NCBI GenBank assembly: GCA_030765045.1
Contig: CM060963.1
Span: 65,774,617-65,838,616, forward strand
Length of the DNA: 64,000 nucleotides
Direction: 5' to 3'
DNA from: Tenodera sinensis
Taxonomy: Eukaryota; Arthropoda; Insecta; Mantodea; Mantidae
Positions within the stretch are counted from its first letter, which is position 1. Every line of letters starts with the position of its first letter. Shown in pieces: positions 11,067-20,564 of the stretch. The position numbers and the translations under genes were made by a program. The notes under the pieces are model-generated. The model ran no database searches. It was not told where the DNA came from and saw only the letters and a list, made by a program, of their open reading frames with translations.

Positions 11067-12037
11067 TTTGACATTGACACAAATATAATTTAAGTGTATC
11101 ATGGTTTATTATGTGGTTTTTTACTTGTATTCTTTGTTATGAGGAGAGAAAAACAGGATACAAATTTTGAGCTAATGTTTATGATCATATTTATGGCAAT
11201 ATTTTATTCATTTCTTTGCCTTCTTTGTCTTGTAAGCTTGTTGTGTATAGGCAGGTCATTGAGCCGGTTCTTAAACTCTGATGTTACTAATGGTACCATT
11301 TTTCTTAATTGGGTTATTATTCATTATTATTTGGTTCAATATTTCTTCGAGCTTAGCATTGGCTATATCCATCTTAATTCATGGGCATTGCTTTTCTGAT
11401 TATGGCTTTTCTTACTTCACTAATTGCCACCTCTTTGTCTCTTGTTTCTATAAGAGAAAACTTCTATACTTATAATTATTCTGCAATTGTATTATTTTTC
11501 TTCTCAATTCACCCTCGACATCTTTGTGTCGAAATATTATATCTTTGTCATCATAATTGATTCCTTTTTATTTTTGTCCCTGACATCCTTATGTCAAAAA
11601 CACATTATTTTCCATCGCTATAATTCATTTCTTTGATGACAATCAGTGTCCTCATCTGTCTTTGTTGACAATGCTCTTTGTGGTCGATATAGCCAATGAC
11701 TATGTTGGTTTTCTTTCTTGTTGTAATTTCTAATCTGAACATAATTTTCTATAAGTAACAAATTAAAAATTGTTATTTTCCATCATCTCTACTATTCCTG
11801 CCTTACATATTTGTTGGCAAAGACTATTTGGTCCTTTGTTTGTATGGCTTTAATTTATTTTTATGGTATCTTCCTACCAACTTGCCATTTGTATTCTGTA
11901 GCTCATACGTGTGGTCACCCAGCTGTTTTGTTATGACCAGTGGTTCCATCTTTCTCTTCGTGTAGCCATCATGGTGTTGATGTCAATTGTAAATTGCTGA
12001 GATTTTGTTGTTTGTCATCCACTCGGTTGGGACGAAC
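11067..12037 (-). other. Element B 3' non-coding region and pol remnant
   Basis: Read on the minus strand it matches 18604-19357 of element A, including the paired hairpins (TGACAT..ATGTCA and CGACA..TGTCG, complement of about 11521-11595). The first part (about 11885-12037) is the pol tail left after deletion: after the gag stop comes CTAAGTTCGTCCCAA, then ATGGCTACAC fused to AGATGGAACC. No gene is present. Both deletions are shared with element C. Confidence 0.75.
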
Positions 12038-12281
12038 TTAGTTGTTGTAATTTCCCTGAGTGTTGGTGGTGGTTGTTGTTTCTGTATTCTGTGCAGCATC
12101 TGCCCTATTTGGCACATTTCCATCTACTTCCTGCCGTCTTATGTTGTCAGTGTTCCATTGGTTTCTGCCCCTTTGGCGTGAACCTCTGTTGTATGATGGT
12201 CTTTGGTTGTTGAAGTATTCCCTACAGAATCGTATGTGGTTTACTTGATGGGTACGGTCTCCTGGTCTCCCCCGATCATAT
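12038..12281 (-). pseudogene. Element B gag, C-terminal end
   Basis: Encodes the Arg/Gly-rich gag tail on the minus strand (YDRGRPGDRTHQVNHIRFC..., then a Thr/Asn-rich end) and the gag stop at 12038-12040. It is separated from the rest of gag (20565-22320) by element A. The ATAT target site is at 12278-12281. Confidence 0.85.
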
Positions 12282-12834
12282 TGAGACAGAATATTGACTA
12301 ATAGAAAGTTGTTCATGTAAATATTTTTGTAAGAGTGTGTAAATTTTTAATTCTTTTAATTTGGGTGTATCAGGGACTTATTTTTTTCAATATTCGGGAT
12401 CCAATGTCTTCTCGTCACTTTGAGTTCAACCAATGAGAACTGTTGCGCGGATGAATACACAAGAATGGTGGTGTTGCGTCATAGGACGCTAGGTACTATA
12501 TTCATTAGCGTCTGTGAACTCAAAGTGGGAGGTCGTATAATTGCTGATGGTGTGTGGACATGTAAATTACACCCAAACTTTTAACCAGCGTAGACGCTGT
12601 CGAAATTTAAAGTTGTTAACTAATTGAAATTGTGATAAGAAGTGTAAATAACGAATAAATGTGTTTGTGATAAAAGAACGTTGGCTTTTGCATTCCATTC
12701 TTCGACCGCCAACCCTGCAGATAAGAGTGGCGTCTGCTATAACAAACTTTCCACCTTTTAGTAAAAACAATACTCCATTTGCTGCTATATTCACGCTGAT
12801 ATATGACCATCTTTTATAATAAAACCCCGCCACA
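12282..12834 (+). repeat. Element A 5' LTR
   Basis: 553 bp, TGAGACAG ... CCCCGCCACA, with TG/CA ends. AATAAA signals lie at 12654-12659 and 12818-12823. A TATA-like GTATAATTG lies near 12535. Which of these are used is unknown. It is identical to the 3' LTR apart from one base. Confidence 0.93.
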
Positions 12835-12836
12835 AA

Positions 12837-12854
12837 TGGCTTGCCCAACGTGGA
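12837..12854 (+). promoter_or_regulatory. Putative primer-binding site of element A
   Basis: TGGCTTGCCCAACGTGGA starts two bases after the LTR. It begins with TGG, as expected for pairing with a tRNA CCA end, and is conserved at the same place in elements B and C (TGGCTTACCCAACGTGGA, TGGCATACCCAAGCGTGG). The priming tRNA was not identified. Confidence 0.6.
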
Positions 12855-13123
12855 GCGCGAATTTAGAATGGAATGCAAAATTACGAGAACAAAGTGTTAA
12901 CATCGAATGACGCCATCTCATCGCGCAGGAGAAAGACGCCATTAGACCATCGTCTGATATCAACAAAACATCGATACACGGAGAATCAACGTGGGAAAAA
13001 TACCGGAGATCATCTAGCGAAGCCAACTACCCAGGAGACGTAAATAACTGGACGAAGAACCAACAGAAAAGAAAGTAGGATCAAAATTTTTTGTTTTTTA
13101 CATACATTTTATTTCCATTGCAT

Positions 13124-15151
13124 ATGCTACTGAGAAGTGGCAAAATATTGGGACTTTCAACATTAAGTGAATCGGATAAAGAAATTAAAATGTCGCGAAA
13201 AGAGATAGAAACAGGAGTGGGGGAAGGGGCAGATAGGCCTAGTTATCAGATAGAATTAGAAGGTGAGGAACAGGCGGAAATAAGCAAAGACCAAAGGTTA
13301 ATGATGATGATGTTTGAAAGACTGGAACAAAGTTTAGGTCAGAAACTGGAACAAAACAAGGTAGAATTAGGTCAGAAAATGGAGCAAAATAATGTAGAAC
13401 TGAAACAGGACATAGAACAAAGTTTAGGTCAAAGTATAGGTCAGAAACTGGAGGAAATGAGACAGAACTTAGAACAGAAAATGGAATTAGGTAGACAGAA
13501 CTTAGAACAGAAAATGGAATTAGGTAGACAGAACCTAGAACAGAAAATAGAATTAGGAAGACAGGAGTGTAAAGAAAATATGAAAGTAATGGAAACTAAT
13601 TTAAAATTAGTACATAAAAACTTAAATGAAACAAAGGAAGCCTTAGAAGCTAGGATAGAAATTGTAGGAGATAGGATGGGAAAGATAGAATCAGAGATGA
13701 GGGAGAATAAAATTGTGTTAGAAGGAGAAATTGCTAGATGTAGGGATGAAATAACAGAATGTAATACAAGTGTAGACTGTAAGATAACAAATGTAAAAGC
13801 AGCAATAACTGAGGAATTAAGGAAAGAGATTGAGGTAGTAAAGAAAGACATCATTAATGAAACTGTAGAACAAATTGTAATTCCTAAAATTAAGACAATG
13901 AATGATGTGATGCTTTCACAACAGGATGCTATAAATGATATGAAACAAAGCCACTTAGAAATAAAGAATGATTTAAAATCAATTTGTGAAGAAATGAAAA
14001 AAGGGAAAGAAAGTTTGGCTAATGTAAATGATGTTGTGAAGGCATTACAAAGACAAGATGATTTAGATGTAAGTGATGTACAAGATGAGAGTTATTTGAA
14101 TAATGTACAAAATGTTGACTCACCATACAGAGAAAGAGGTTCACAACCAAACAATGACACAACACATAACACATGTTACACCAACAGCATATTACATGAA
14201 ATCACACCACCTACATTTGACGAGGAGAAGGGAGACGATCCAAAACTCTTTGTTAAAGAGATGGAAGAATACTTTAAAGTGAAAAGGATACCAAACGAGC
14301 TTAGGATGATGATAGTTAAGAAAAGCTTAAAAAACAAGGCATTAGAATGGCTCAGGTTAACACTAGCTGGTCATGAGTCGTATAACTCATTCAGAAATTT
14401 ATTCCTATCAAGGTATTGGGGCCCAGCTAAACAAAACCAAACTAGGGTAGAGCTAGCGACAGGTAGATACGATCCAACCAAAGGGTTGTCGCTAGTCGAT
14501 TATTTTATGAAAGTAGCCAACAAAGGAAAGCTATTAGACCCCAACTTGTCGGAGGCAGAACTAATTGCCAGCATAACAAGACATTTCCCAGACACAGTGA
14601 GAACAGGGTTAATTGTTGCAAGGCCGGTAGATTTTGCAGATATGATAGAACTGCTGACAGCCTTCGAAACACAAAATGGTCGGCCTAATGACCATAGACA
14701 TAGGAACGGTCACCCAAACTCACCCATCCTAAACCGGAACACGACTACGAACAACCAGAGTGAGGGAGAACATAGAAATACTAGGAGTACCCATGAAAGG
14801 GGAAGAGGGGCACACCATTTCCCACAACTACATAATCATGGCGAGAGGATGGAGAACACAAGACAGCGATACCACAACACGATACCGAGGGGTGAATCGA
14901 GGTACAGAACGCATAGATATGATCGTGGAAGACCAGGAGACCGTACCCATCAAGTGAATCATATACGATTCTGTAGGGAATACATGAACAGCCATAGGCC
15001 GTCGTACAATAGGGGTTCACGTCAAAGGGGCAGAAACCAAGGGAACATCGACAACATAAGACAACAGGAACAGAATGAAAATGTGCCGGATAGGACCGAT
15101 ACTGCACAGAATACAGAAACTACGATCACCTCCAACGTCCAGGAAAACTAA
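13124..15151 (+). CDS. gag: Element A Gag protein
   Basis: 675 residues from the ATG at 13124 (MLLRSGK). This start is preferred over the upstream in-frame ATG at 13091 because MLLRSGK begins the homologous frames in elements B and C. Residues about 60-290 are a long Glu/Gln/Lys coiled coil containing three 11-residue repeats of the type QNLEQKMELGR. About 360-515 is a retrotransposon gag/capsid-like helical domain (PPTFDEE..., LFLSRYWGPAKQNQTR, ITRHFPDTVR). About 515-675 is Arg/His/Gly/Asn-rich with RG repeats. There is no CCHC zinc knuckle; the basic RG tail may replace it in RNA binding, which is an inference. The TAA stop (15149-15151) directly follows a frameshift-type heptamer. No breaks are seen. 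Confidence 0.88.
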   Translation: MLLRSGKILGLSTLSESDKEIKMSRKEIETGVGEGADRPSYQIELEGEEQAEISKDQRLMMMMFERLEQSLGQKLEQNKVELGQKMEQNNVELKQDIEQSLGQSIGQKLEEMRQNLEQKMELGRQNLEQKMELGRQNLEQKIELGRQECKENMKVMETNLKLVHKNLNETKEALEARIEIVGDRMGKIESEMRENKIVLEGEIARCRDEITECNTSVDCKITNVKAAITEELRKEIEVVKKDIINETVEQIVIPKIKTMNDVMLSQQDAINDMKQSHLEIKNDLKSICEEMKKGKESLANVNDVVKALQRQDDLDVSDVQDESYLNNVQNVDSPYRERGSQPNNDTTHNTCYTNSILHEITPPTFDEEKGDDPKLFVKEMEEYFKVKRIPNELRMMIVKKSLKNKALEWLRLTLAGHESYNSFRNLFLSRYWGPAKQNQTRVELATGRYDPTKGLSLVDYFMKVANKGKLLDPNLSEAELIASITRHFPDTVRTGLIVARPVDFADMIELLTAFETQNGRPNDHRHRNGHPNSPILNRNTTTNNQSEGEHRNTRSTHERGRGAHHFPQLHNHGERMENTRQRYHNTIPRGESRYRTHRYDRGRPGDRTHQVNHIRFCREYMNSHRPSYNRGSRQRGRNQGNIDNIRQQEQNENVPDRTDTAQNTETTITSNVQEN

Positions 15152-15187
15152 GTACAAGTCAACTTTGTGTCCCGGAAGTTGACCTGT
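15142..15187 (+). promoter_or_regulatory. Predicted -1 ribosomal frameshift signal (gag to pol)
   Basis: Heptamer G GAA AAC (15142-15148, gag phasing) is followed directly by the gag TAA. Five to nine nt downstream is a hairpin, GTCAACTT (15158-15165) with AAGTTGAC (15176-15183), extended by ACA/TGT (15154-15156 / 15185-15187). Pol is open in the -1 frame from 15094, overlapping gag by 58 nt. The heptamer is of the GGA-NNN-N kind used at the MMTV pro-pol site. A loop CCC could pair with GGGG near 15196-15199 to form a pseudoknot. Confidence 0.6.
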
Positions 15188-18100
15188 GTGGCAGTAGGGG
15201 CAATATTGACCAATGTAATGTAGGTACCTTGAGAAGACAGGCGAGTGAAAGAAAGGAGATAACCAATCCACCAATGATTAGGCTAAAGGTATGGGGTATC
15301 GAATTGCCAGCAATGATTGATACAGGAGCCAGCACATCAGTATGTGACGAACAGCTGTTCCAGGAACTGATAACTAAAAGAAATGCTGAATTCTTGCCTG
15401 TGTGTGGAGTATATTGCAGCACAGCAATTGGCAAGAAGAAGGAACATGTTAAATACCAGGTAAGGCTGGTAATTGAAATCGGAAGTTGGAAGTTCGATTT
15501 TATTGCCCTAGTAATACCAAGATTAACAGCTACCCTAATCATTGGCAGTGATTTGCTTAACCTTTGGAGGTCGGTAATTAACTATGACCTACATGAATTT
15601 ATCATTAAGGAAGGAGCCTCAGAATGCACTGCGAAGTTCCTGGAGGAAGAAACATGCCAGGAGGAACCAGACCAGACAGGGATCCATCCGGATGAACAAT
15701 TCTTTGTGGAGAACATCAATGTCCACGAGAATAGATTGGTAGACCTAAGGGTAAATAAGAAGAAAACAGGTTGGACGAGCGATGAAGAAACTAACGTTTG
15801 CAGCCATTGGATCTGCACAGAAGACGAGTATGTTGCCTGGGACAACTACCAACCTGAACCACTACCAACAGATGGAGAAGAATCGATGTTACAGCTAATC
15901 GATGAGAAGGTCTGGGGGGCACATGGCATCTCTGAAGAGGAAAGAAGCCAACTTAGGAAAATATTGGTTAAAAACAGGAAAGTTTTCGATAAAAAGCCAG
16001 GTACGTGTAACAAGTACGTACATACTTTTACAGTAACAGATATAACCCCCTATTCACACAAATCCAGGCCCATCCCCAACTCCATCAGGGAGGAAGCTGA
16101 CAGAATAATCCAGAAAATGTTAGCGGACGGAATAATAGAGCCGTCGGACTCATGTTATGTGAATCCAGTAGTATGGGTCCATAAGAAAGGGGGAAAATTG
16201 AGGATGACCATCGACGCAAGGAAAATAAATACACATACCTTGCCGGATCACTACAGGCCTGAGGGGGTAGACCAACTAATATCGAAATTGAAGGGAGGTC
16301 AACATTTCACTAGTCTTGACTTGACAGCATCATTCTGGCAAATTCCTCTTCATCCAGATGTCAGGAAATATACCTGTTTCTTGCACAAAGGAAAGGTATA
16401 CCATTTTTCAAAATGTGCCTTTGGACTATCGACCAGTAGCAGTGCACTACTGAGGGCTCTGGACAAAGTTTTTGGAGATACCATCGAGACTTTTGTGACG
16501 CAATATGTAGACGACTTTTTAATATACAGTGAGAATCCCGAGTCGCACTTACATCACATAGATTATGTATTATCCAGGTTCCAGGAAAGCAACATGACCC
16601 TAAATTTAGAAAAGTGTGAGTTTTTCGTCAAAGAAGCTGAATTTCTAGGCCACATCATAACACCTGATGGTATACAACCTAATCCGGAGAGGGTCAAGGC
16701 CATAGAGCATATACCACCCCCACGTAACTTAAAACAGTTGAGAAGGTTTCTGGGCATTTTGCAGTACCAGTCGAAATTCGTGGTCAACTACGCTAAGGAA
16801 TTGGTACCCCTTAGAGCACTGTTGAAAAAAGATACTAAGTGGGAATGGAATGCTGAACACCAGGTGGCCTTTGAGAATATCAAAGAACTTTTCAAGCACA
16901 GTATTCTCCTGGAACGACCGGATCCGAATTCACCTTTTCTAGTATACACCGACGCTAGTGCGCACTCATATGGAGCAATATTAGCACAGGAAGATGCAGA
17001 TGGCAACAAACATGTGATTGCCACAGCTTCTAGATTTTTAAACAAAATAGAAGCCAATGCCTGCATAACCGAACTGGAAATAGGTGCAATCCATTTTGCG
17101 TTGCAAAAGTTCAGACAATATATATATCTTTATAAAATAATTATATATACAGATCACGTAAGCCTGTCCTTCATTCAAAAATGCAAGCTGACCAACTCCA
17201 AAATCTCAAGGTACATACATGAGATAATGTCATACGACATAGAGGTCAAACATATCCCGGGGAAGGAGAACATCTTCAGTGACTTATTGTCAAGATTGAG
17301 GTCGGAGAGTCACATACCCGAGACGATATACAGTCCGCACCATGAGATCAAAATTATGCAGATAAATAGCAAAGAAAGCAATGAGATCTTGCAAGACTTC
17401 AAGAACATAGCAAAGCTACAACAAGAAGACCCTGAATTGAAGAGGCTATTCGACAAGGCTCCAGACACAATACCAAGATTGGATGCCAAGATAGGCAAAT
17501 TTAGGAACATCCTATTTAAATTGCATGGTCGCGACGTAAGGAAATGGAAAATGATGGTACCAAATTCCTTACAGGACAGGGTCATTTTAGCATTCCACCA
17601 CTCGATGCTTCACTCCGGTACTGAGAGGACAATGCTTGCCATCGAGGAGGTCTTGTACATTAAACATCTTGGCAAGAAGGTCAGGAAGTTAATTTCCTCA
17701 TGCGACCTATGCCAAAAGGCCAAGCCAATTAATGTAAAGTACGATGTCATCCCACAATCCATCGTGAGGAACGAGAAAAATGCATTGGTGTGTATTGACG
17801 AGCATGGAGAGCTGCCAAGGGGTAAAGATGGAAACAGATACATCTTTGTCATGTTTGATGTTTTTACAAAATTCACCAAAATATACCCCATTAAGAACAT
17901 CAAAAGTAGAACATGCTTAGATAAAATCGTCAAGGACTACATCCCAAAATATGGGAGGATAAAATGTATTCTATCGGACAATGCAACCATGCATAAGAGC
18001 AAGTTGTTTCAGAACACCTTAGAAACATTAGGAGTAAAATTGTACTATTCCTCAGCATATTACCCCCAGGGAAACCCGACCGAGAGAATCATGAGGGATA

Positions 18101-18603
18101 TTAGTATTTATTTTCGCTTACTCTGCCACAGAGACCACACTTCCTGGACGGAAAAATGCGGATATATAGAGGAGGTGATTAACCATTCGGTGAACCCCAC
18201 GACCAAGTTCGCACCTATCGAGCTTATGACCAACACGAAACCAAGAAAGTTAGCAATTGACATTGACACTACAATGGCTGCCCAAAGAGAATTATCAGAG
18301 AAGGAAAAATGTCAATTGGCATTCAGAAGATTACAGCAGAAGGCTGAAAAAGGAAGGAACAAGGTGAAGAGATTCGTCAGGAAATGGTCCCCACAAATTG
18401 GAAAAAAGGTGCTCTTAAAAAGCCACAAAGCATCCAAGGCATCTGAAAAAAGATCTGGAAAGATGGAGCTATTGTATACTGGACCACTGGTCATAACAAA
18501 ACAGCTGGGTGACCACACATATGAGCTACAGAATACAAATGGCAAGTTGGTAGGAAGATACCATAAAAATAAATTGAAGCCATACAAAGAAAGGACCAAA
18601 TAG
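15142..18603 (+). CDS. pol: Element A Pol polyprotein (protease, RT, RNase H, integrase)
   Basis: Uninterrupted frame, -1 relative to gag, open from 15094. The coordinates assume entry by frameshifting at 15142; the first ATG is at 15229 (numbering below). Aspartic protease: IDTGAST with D31. Reverse transcriptase: YVDD at 426-429. RNase H: YTDASAHS with D575, and a later TDH. Integrase: HHCC zinc finger starting at HH 790-791 with C..C in SSCDLCQKAK; catalytic D857, D917 (SDNAT) and E952 (NPTER), leaving 34 residues between the last two. The C-terminal part is basic, ending YHKNKLKPYKE. All catalytic residues are present, so activity is plausible. The class is Ty3/gypsy-like from domain order. 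Confidence 0.93.
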   Translation, partial: GKLSTSQLCVPEVDLCGSRGNIDQCNVGTLRRQASERKEITNPPMIRLKVWGIELPAMIDTGASTSVCDEQLFQELITKRNAEFLPVCGVYCSTAIGKKKEHVKYQVRLVIEIGSWKFDFIALVIPRLTATLIIGSDLLNLWRSVINYDLHEFIIKEGASECTAKFLEEETCQEEPDQTGIHPDEQFFVENINVHENRLVDLRVNKKKTGWTSDEETNVCSHWICTEDEYVAWDNYQPEPLPTDGEESMLQLIDEKVWGAHGISEEERSQLRKILVKNRKVFDKKPGTCNKYVHTFTVTDITPYSHKSRPIPNSIREEADRIIQKMLADGIIEPSDSCYVNPVVWVHKKGGKLRMTIDARKINTHTLPDHYRPEGVDQLISKLKGGQHFTSLDLTASFWQIPLHPDVRKYTCFLHKGKVYHFSKCAFGLSTSSSALLRALDKVFGDTIETFVTQYVDDFLIYSENPESHLHHIDYVLSRFQESNMTLNLEKCEFFVKEAEFLGHIITPDGIQPNPERVKAIEHIPPPRNLKQLRRFLGILQYQSKFVVNYAKELVPLRALLKKDTKWEWNAEHQVAFENIKELFKHSILLERPDPNSPFLVYTDASAHSYGAILAQEDADGNKHVIATASRFLNKIEANACITELEIGAIHFALQKFRQYIYLYKIIIYTDHVSLSFIQKCKLTNSKISRYIHEIMSYDIEVKHIPGKENIFSDLLSRLRSESHIPETIYSPHHEIKIMQINSKESNEILQDFKNIAKLQQEDPELKRLFDKAPDTIPRLDAKIGKFRNILFKLHGRDVRKWKMMVPNSLQDRVILAFHHSMLHSGTERTMLAIEEVLYIKHLGKKVRKLISSCDLCQKAKPINVKYDVIPQSIVRNEKNALVCIDEHGELPRGKDGNRYIFVMFDVFTKFTKIYPIKNIKSRTCLDKIVKDYIPKYGRIKCILSDNATMHKSKLFQNTLETLGVKLYYSSAYYPQGNPTERIMRDISIYFRLLCHRDHTSWTEKCGYIEEVINHSVNPTTKFAPIELMTNTKPRKLAIDIDTTMAAQRELSEKEKCQLAFRRLQQKAEKGRNKVKRFVRKWSPQIGKKVLLKSHKASKASEKRSGKMELLYTGPLVITKQLGDHTYELQNTNGKLVGRYHKNKLKPYKERTK

Positions 18604-19357
18604 TCTTTGTCAACAAATGTGTAAGGCAGGAGTAGTAGAGATGAAAGAAGATAACAATTTTTGATGGGTTACTTATAGGAAATTATGTGCAGAATAGGAT
18701 TACAACAGGGAAGAAAATCGACATAGTCATTGGCTATATCGACCACAAAGAGCATTGTCAACAAAGACAGATGAGGACACTGATTGTCATTAAATAAATG
18801 AATCATAGCGACGGAAGATAATATGTTTTTGACATAAGGATGTCAGGGACAAAAATAAAAATGAATCAATTATGATGAAAAAGATATAATATTTCGACAC
18901 AAAGATGTCGAGAGTAAATTGAGAAGAAAAATAATACAATTACAGAATGATTGTAAGTATAGAAGTTTTCTCTTATAAAAATAAGAGACAAAGAAATGAC
19001 AATTAGTGAACTGAGGAAAACCATAATCAGAAAAACAATGCCCATGAATTGAGATGAATATAGCCAATGCTGAGCTCGAAGAAATGTTGAACCAAACAAC
19101 AATGAATAATAACCCAATTAAGAAAATTAGTATCATAAGTAACATCAGAGTTTAAGAACCGACTCAATAACCTGCCTATACATAAGCTCATAAGACAAAG
19201 AAGGCAAAAAACTGAATAAAACATTGCCATAAACATGATTATAATCATTAGCTCAAAATTTGTATCCAGTTTTTCTCTCCTCATAGCAATGAATACAAGT
19301 CAAAAAACCACATGATAAACCATGATACATTTAAATTATATTTGTGTCAATGTCAAA
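18604..19357 (+). other. Element A 3' non-coding region
   Basis: About 750 bp between pol and the minisatellite with no supported gene and no env. It is conserved in elements B (minus, 11067-11890) and C (23280-24040), although these lost pol, which suggests a cis-acting role. It contains the hairpin pair listed separately. Confidence 0.6.
18830..18910 (+). promoter_or_regulatory. Conserved pair of small hairpins
   Basis: TGACAT-AAGG-ATGTCA at 18830-18845 and CGACA-CAAAGA-TGTCG at 18895-18910 can each fold, 49 nt apart. Both are kept in elements B and C. In C the second reads GACAC-GAAG-GTGTC (about 23578-23591), where a base change restores an extra pair. Function is unknown; packaging or dimerisation signals are possible. 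Confidence 0.5.
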
Positions 19358-19819
19358 TGTACAATAACTGAGTATGTGTTGTATAATAACTGAATATGTA
19401 TTGTATGATAACTGGATATATTGTACAATAACTGAATATGTTGAGTAATAACTAAATGGTTTATGCCAAAACTGAATGTGTATTGTGTAATAACTGAATA
19501 TGTATTGCATAATAACAGAACACATATGTGTTATGATAGCAGGATATATTGTGCAATAACTGAATATATATTGTGTAATAATTGGACATGTTGTGTAGTA
19601 ATCAAATGTGTTGTACAATAACTGAATATGTATTGTGTAATGACTGAAGGTGTATTGTATAATAACAACATATGTGATATGATAACTGGGTATATTGTAC
19701 AATGACTGAATATGTATTGTGTAATAATTGGACATATTGTGTAATAACTAAATGTGTTGTACAATAACTGGATATGTATTGTATAATAACCAAATGCATT
19801 GTGTAGTAACCGAATATGT
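19358..19819 (+). repeat. Element A minisatellite (~22-bp unit)
   Basis: About 21 degenerate units of the form TTGTATAATAACTGAATATG, with TAC/TGT variants. It lies between the conserved 3' non-coding region and the purine tract. The array is much longer than in C (about 7 units), so copy number changes between insertions. Confidence 0.9.
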
Positions 19820-19988
19820 GAAACTTATAAAGACATGTTGTATTATGTCAAAACAAAGGACAAAGACAAACAGTGAAGAAGACTGTAAAGAAAAAAAAAA
19901 AAAAAAATATATTGTACAAAGTGATTGAATCATAGGAGTAGGGAGAAGTATTGTATTGTGTTTCAAGATTGTGAATAAGGTGACAACT

Positions 19989-20010
19989 TGAAAAACAAAA
20001 CAAGGGGCAT
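19989..20010 (+). promoter_or_regulatory. Polypurine tract of element A
   Basis: A purine-rich run (AAAACAAGGGGCA core) directly 5' of the 3' LTR, the expected position for plus-strand priming. It is conserved in C (24344-24366) and, on the minus strand, in B (about 6137-6160). Confidence 0.65.
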
Positions 20011-20011
20011 A

Positions 20012-20564
20012 TGAGACAGAATATTGACTAATAGAAAGTTGTTCATGTAAATATTTTTGTAAGAGTGTGTAAATTTTTAATTCTTTTAATTTGGGTGTAT
20101 CAGGGACTTATTTTTTTCAATATTCGGGATCCAATGTCTTCTCGTCACTTTGAGTTCAACCAATGAGAACTGTTGCGCGGATGAATACACAAGAATGGTA
20201 GTGTTGCGTCATAGGACGCTAGGTACTATATTCATTAGCGTCTGTGAACTCAAAGTGGGAGGTCGTATAATTGCTGATGGTGTGTGGACATGTAAATTAC
20301 ACCCAAACTTTTAACCAGCGTAGACGCTGTCGAAATTTAAAGTTGTTAACTAATTGAAATTGTGATAAGAAGTGTAAATAACGAATAAATGTGTTTGTGA
20401 TAAAAGAACGTTGGCTTTTGCATTCCATTCTTCGACCGCCAACCCTGCAGATAAGAGTGGCGTCTGCTATAACAAACTTTCCACCTTTTAGTAAAAACAA
20501 TACTCCATTTGCTGCTATATTCACGCTGATATATGACCATCTTTTATAATAAAACCCCGCCACA
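20012..20564 (+). repeat. Element A 3' LTR
   Basis: 553 bp, TGAGACAG ... GCCACA, one mismatch to 12282-12834. It is followed by the ATAT duplication and then the interrupted gag of element B. Confidence 0.93.

Noticed and set aside
13441..13854. Minus-strand frame opposite gag (likewise 21585-21929)
   Set aside because: Shadow of the coiled-coil coding repeat; codon pattern and conservation follow gag.
19027..19284. Env-like membrane frame after pol (hydrophobic minus-strand frames, also 11094-11399)
   Set aside because: They lie antisense to the element, are not kept open across copies, and have no signal or fusion features on the sense strand.
19358..19819. CRISPR-like array
   Set aside because: Units are contiguous and degenerate with no unique spacers, and the DNA is eukaryotic.
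19331..19966. Several overlapping repeat-rich frames over the minisatellites (also 10799-11088 and 23984-24394)
   Set aside because: All frames stay open because the 22-bp unit lacks stops; the products are low-complexity and not conserved as proteins.
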